A stretch of DNA of 64,000 nucleotides from Theocolax elegans (taxonomy: Eukaryota > Arthropoda > Insecta > Hymenoptera > Cerocephalidae). The stretch's first letter is position 1. Each line of letters starts with the position of its first letter. Made by a program: the position numbers and the translations under genes. Below the pieces are notes generated by a model. That model was not told the DNA's origin. It saw only the letters and a program-made list of their open reading frames with translations, and made no database searches. Below are positions 61,215 to 64,000 of the stretch, piece after piece. The stretch spans positions 52,760,029 through 52,824,028 of the forward strand of contig CM047431.1 of the NCBI GenBank assembly GCA_026168455.1, read 5' to 3'.

Positions 61215-64000
61215 ATGACAAAAACTTGTGTTGTATGTAAAAAGCAGCCTGTTCCTGGTGATGACACACGTAGCTTTCACAAGTAAGAATAAATTTATTG
61301 TAATTTATGTATAACACACTTAATAAGACTTAACTAATGTTTTCAAAATATGTTCAATATGTATAATACTGTTCACTTCTCATATTATTTTGAAAATATG
61401 CATTTAGAATTTAGTTTATTTAGAAAGTCACTCATGTTTTAATAATGTTTGGTTGAATAATGGTTTTGTATAATTGTAGATTTCCCAATAATCTTAATTT
61501 AAGAGAAAAATGGAAGCAGGTTACTGGAGTAACTTCTGTAACTACTAATTCAAGAGTATGTAGTGATCATTTTGAATCTTATTCATATCATAAAACTGAT
61601 GGTTACACTCACATTAGAAGGCTTTTATCAAATGCAATACCAAATGTTGGATGTACAAAAGTGTTGTGCAATATAACAAATACTATTGCTTTGCCAAATA
61701 GTAACGAGAAGATGCAAATGGAGTTATCAAAACAAACAGAATATATTCCTAATATAATTGAATCCAATGAAGATATCAACGCTACTAACTCTACCTTTAA
61801 TAATATAATTTGTGCAAAGCCATGTAAAACAGAATCTTTATTAGATAATAAGGATGAAGTTGAAACGTCTCAAAATAATGAAGAAGAATCAATTAATAAT
61901 AAGGAGATCTCTTTGAAAAGGTACTTTATACTTTTACTTAAATTAGTGAGTTTCAAAGAAAAATAAATTTTAAAAGATTTTATATTTTTAGAAAACGTAT
62001 GCAGGATGAAGATAAAAATTGTGTGTCCGAAAAGAAAGTACGCTTTATGGATGGAATGAAAATGAACTGCATTTCAAGAGCAGATTTTATCTCAGATGAA
62101 GCATGGTCACGTTTTTTGAGGTACACAATTTGCAAAAATTCTCAAATCGCTGCAGTACGTAAAAAAAATTATAGGAGACAAAAAAAAATAGGAAATTTCA
62201 AAGATCTTGTAAAATGTTTGCGACAGGAGAAAACTTCAGTAGCAGCAGAATATTTAGAGGTTATTTTATAAATTAAAATATATAGTTTATTTAATATTAC
62301 ATGCGATAGATTTATACAAGTAGTATATAAGTTTAATACAATATATAAATTAAATTATTAAAATATATTTGTTTGAAGTATTCTGCGATTAAATTTATCA
62401 TATGTATGATTTATACAGGTATTATTTTTTAATTTGATGTATTGTTATTTGTTTTTAGTATTTGTATAAAATGTATTAATTTCTCTTTTTATGATTTTTT
62501 TTTACAAGAATTTTGTTTTTTTGATCTTTTTTATTTAATTTACGTTTACACGGAATGGAATAATTATAAAATAAAATTTATATACATGATTATTATACGT
62601 GGTTATGTATTTTATTTTTTATTGTTATTCTGTATTCTATACAAATACAGTTATTTTGTAAACATTAGTGCAAAAGTATAATCATTAAGTTAATTTTATT
62701 ATGTACGTAGAACGTTAGCTATAAGAAAGAAGATATTTCTGTAAGCTAATACGATACTTAAGAAAAGAAACATTAATCATAAAATAAGAAGATTATTGTA
62801 AGACTAAGTAATAGTAAATTTAATAAAATAAGGCATTTATGTAAATGTATTATTATACATTGCATGATGAAATTACACTAAGAAAAAATGTTTTTATCAT
62901 TGTAAGATTAATTCTACTTTTATTTAGTTGTAAAATAAGCAGCTAATAAATATATATAGTTTATTTTACAAATTATATTATATATTGCCTATTCTTTGCT
63001 TTAACTGTCCTTTTACTAATCACATTACTAATTAAAGCTTTTACTTTCATCAATATGTTTAACTGCAGTAGTTAATTGAAAATTTATCTTAAATAATTAT
63101 TATATATATCATTATCGCATTACAAATATATTGGAATTCATGTATATATCATACAAAAAAAACTTTGTTCAATACATATTTTGCAAATGAAAATTTTCTT
63201 TTTTTTTTTTTAAATGTCAATTTCAAGTTTTATATTTTATTTCTTAAACAAATAACAAGAATTGTTTGTACAAAAAAAAGTTATTTATAATTACTTTATA
63301 TATATTACAATGCAAAGTTATCACGATTATGTTTTAATTGAAATATACATTTACAAGTTGAATTAGTTATTCTATAAAATGTACTCATAAGTGTTTATTT
63401 TTTTTATTGTTATTAGGGCCTACCTGAGCATGTAAAAGAGTTAATAGGACGTATGAAAGCGAAGAAACCTACAGATCCTTTTCCTTCTCATTTAAAAACT
63501 TTTGCAAGAACATTACATTTTCATTCTCCTGCAGCATACAATATGGTTCGACAGAGTTTTTTAAAATGTTTACCCTGTGTTGAAACATTAAACAGTTGGA
63601 ATTGTTCAAAAAACTATAAGCCTGGTATTTGCCAAGAAATTATAACGCACGTTTCAAAAATAGTAGAACAAGAACTTCCAAATAGAAAACTGGTTTTTAA
63701 TGTCACGTTCGATGAAATGAATATTAAAAAATTTGTTCAGTATTGCAAAAATTCCCACGAGTTTAAAGGATTGATTGATTTAGGTGGGCAAGTTGAACGA
63801 AGTAATACTCAAAATAAATGTGAATATGCAACAAAAGCTTTAGTATTTATGTTATTAAATATTAATGGCAGCTTTAAAACACCTGTGGCTTATTATTTAA
63901 CAAATTCATTAAGTGGAAATGAGAAGTCTATGCTTTTAAAAGACTTATTACTAAAACTAAATGAAAATAAAATCGACGTTGTCAGCGTAACGTTTGATGG
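61215..64000 (+). CDS. THAP9-like / P-element transposase-like protein (3' part beyond the window)
   Basis: Exons: 61215-61282, 61480-61920, 61992-62259, 63417 to the right edge; 453 codons seen, all junctions in phase. Residues 1 to about 85 form a THAP zinc finger: C5, C8, then RVCSDHF supplying the later Cys and His, and the AIPN version of the AVP box (RRLLSNAIPNV). An Asn/Glu-rich linker follows, then a segment with SDEAWSRFLRYTI and a basic run. The last exon has P-transposase/THAP9 blocks (GLPEHVKELIGRMKAKKPTD, TLHFHSPAAYNMVRQSF). In the RNase H-like domain, GLIDLGG (D380) and VTFDG (D453) are 73 residues apart, the spacing I recall for D230 and D303 of the Drosophila P transposase. 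There are no breaks in the visible part. It could be a live P element, a recent remnant or a domesticated gene; the shared promoter leans toward the last. Confidence 0.85.
62260..63416 (+). other. Intron 3 of the THAP9-like gene
   Basis: 1157 bases of very AT-rich DNA between donor TTTAGAG/GTTATT and acceptor TTGTTATTAG. Reading straight through instead of splicing stops at TAA 62269-62271. The short open frame at about 62442-62681 is an AT-rich hydrophobic translation and not convincing. Confidence 0.55.

Noticed and set aside
1..64000. CRISPR arrays, operons or bacterial defence modules
   Set aside because: The window is intron-rich eukaryotic DNA; no regularly spaced repeat-spacer array or compact same-strand gene cluster exists.

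Overview
This window is AT-rich animal nuclear DNA with spliced genes, long introns, CT/AT microsatellites and CpG-rich exons. The gene content (a Nance-Horan/guk-holder family gene, a Luc7-like splicing factor, a PAPS transporter and a THAP/P-element transposase-like gene) fits an insect. A hymenopteran is my best guess, but that is inference only.

Layout. From 1 to about 18.5 kb I see no secure coding exon. The stretch holds transposon-like inverted-repeat elements, a 1.0-kb near-perfect palindrome (12666-13681) and two less AT-rich, microsatellite-laden stretches that may be promoter or 5' UTR. From 18.6 to 46.5 kb lies the NHS/guk-holder locus on the + strand. Seven proximal exons (18586-30618) end in a stop followed by a poly(A) signal at 30912. 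Three distal exons (43182-46536) carry the conserved C-terminal NHS motifs. A new candidate first exon at 32032-32074 is in phase with the first distal exon, so the locus seems to be at least partly split into two transcription units. A second candidate alternative first exon is at 19201-19224. Introns of the locus contain a 2.2-kb TIR element with internal tandem repeats, a 5S-rRNA-derived SINE with a 17-bp target duplication, a decayed retroelement-like ORF, a broken endogenous nucleoprotein gene of a negative-strand RNA virus, and a fold-back element.

From 50.1 to 57.0 kb is a complete Luc7-like gene (five coding exons, 344 aa) on the + strand. Its 3.3-kb second intron contains several exon-like islands with strong splice sites and premature stops. 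From 60.6 down to 58.9 kb, on the - strand and convergent with it, is a complete SLC35B3/PAPST2 gene (five coding exons, 365 aa). From 61.2 kb to the right edge, divergent from SLC35B3, is the 5' part of a THAP9/P-element transposase-like gene. Its open frame runs to the end of the window, and two candidate catalytic aspartates are 73 residues apart.

The genes do not form a pathway. NHS/guk-holder proteins act at cell junctions, synapses and actin; Luc7-like proteins act in U1 snRNP 5' splice-site selection; SLC35B3 moves PAPS into the Golgi for sulfation. Exon junctions were read by eye from GT/AG signals, phase continuity and remembered family motifs. No alignment or search was run.
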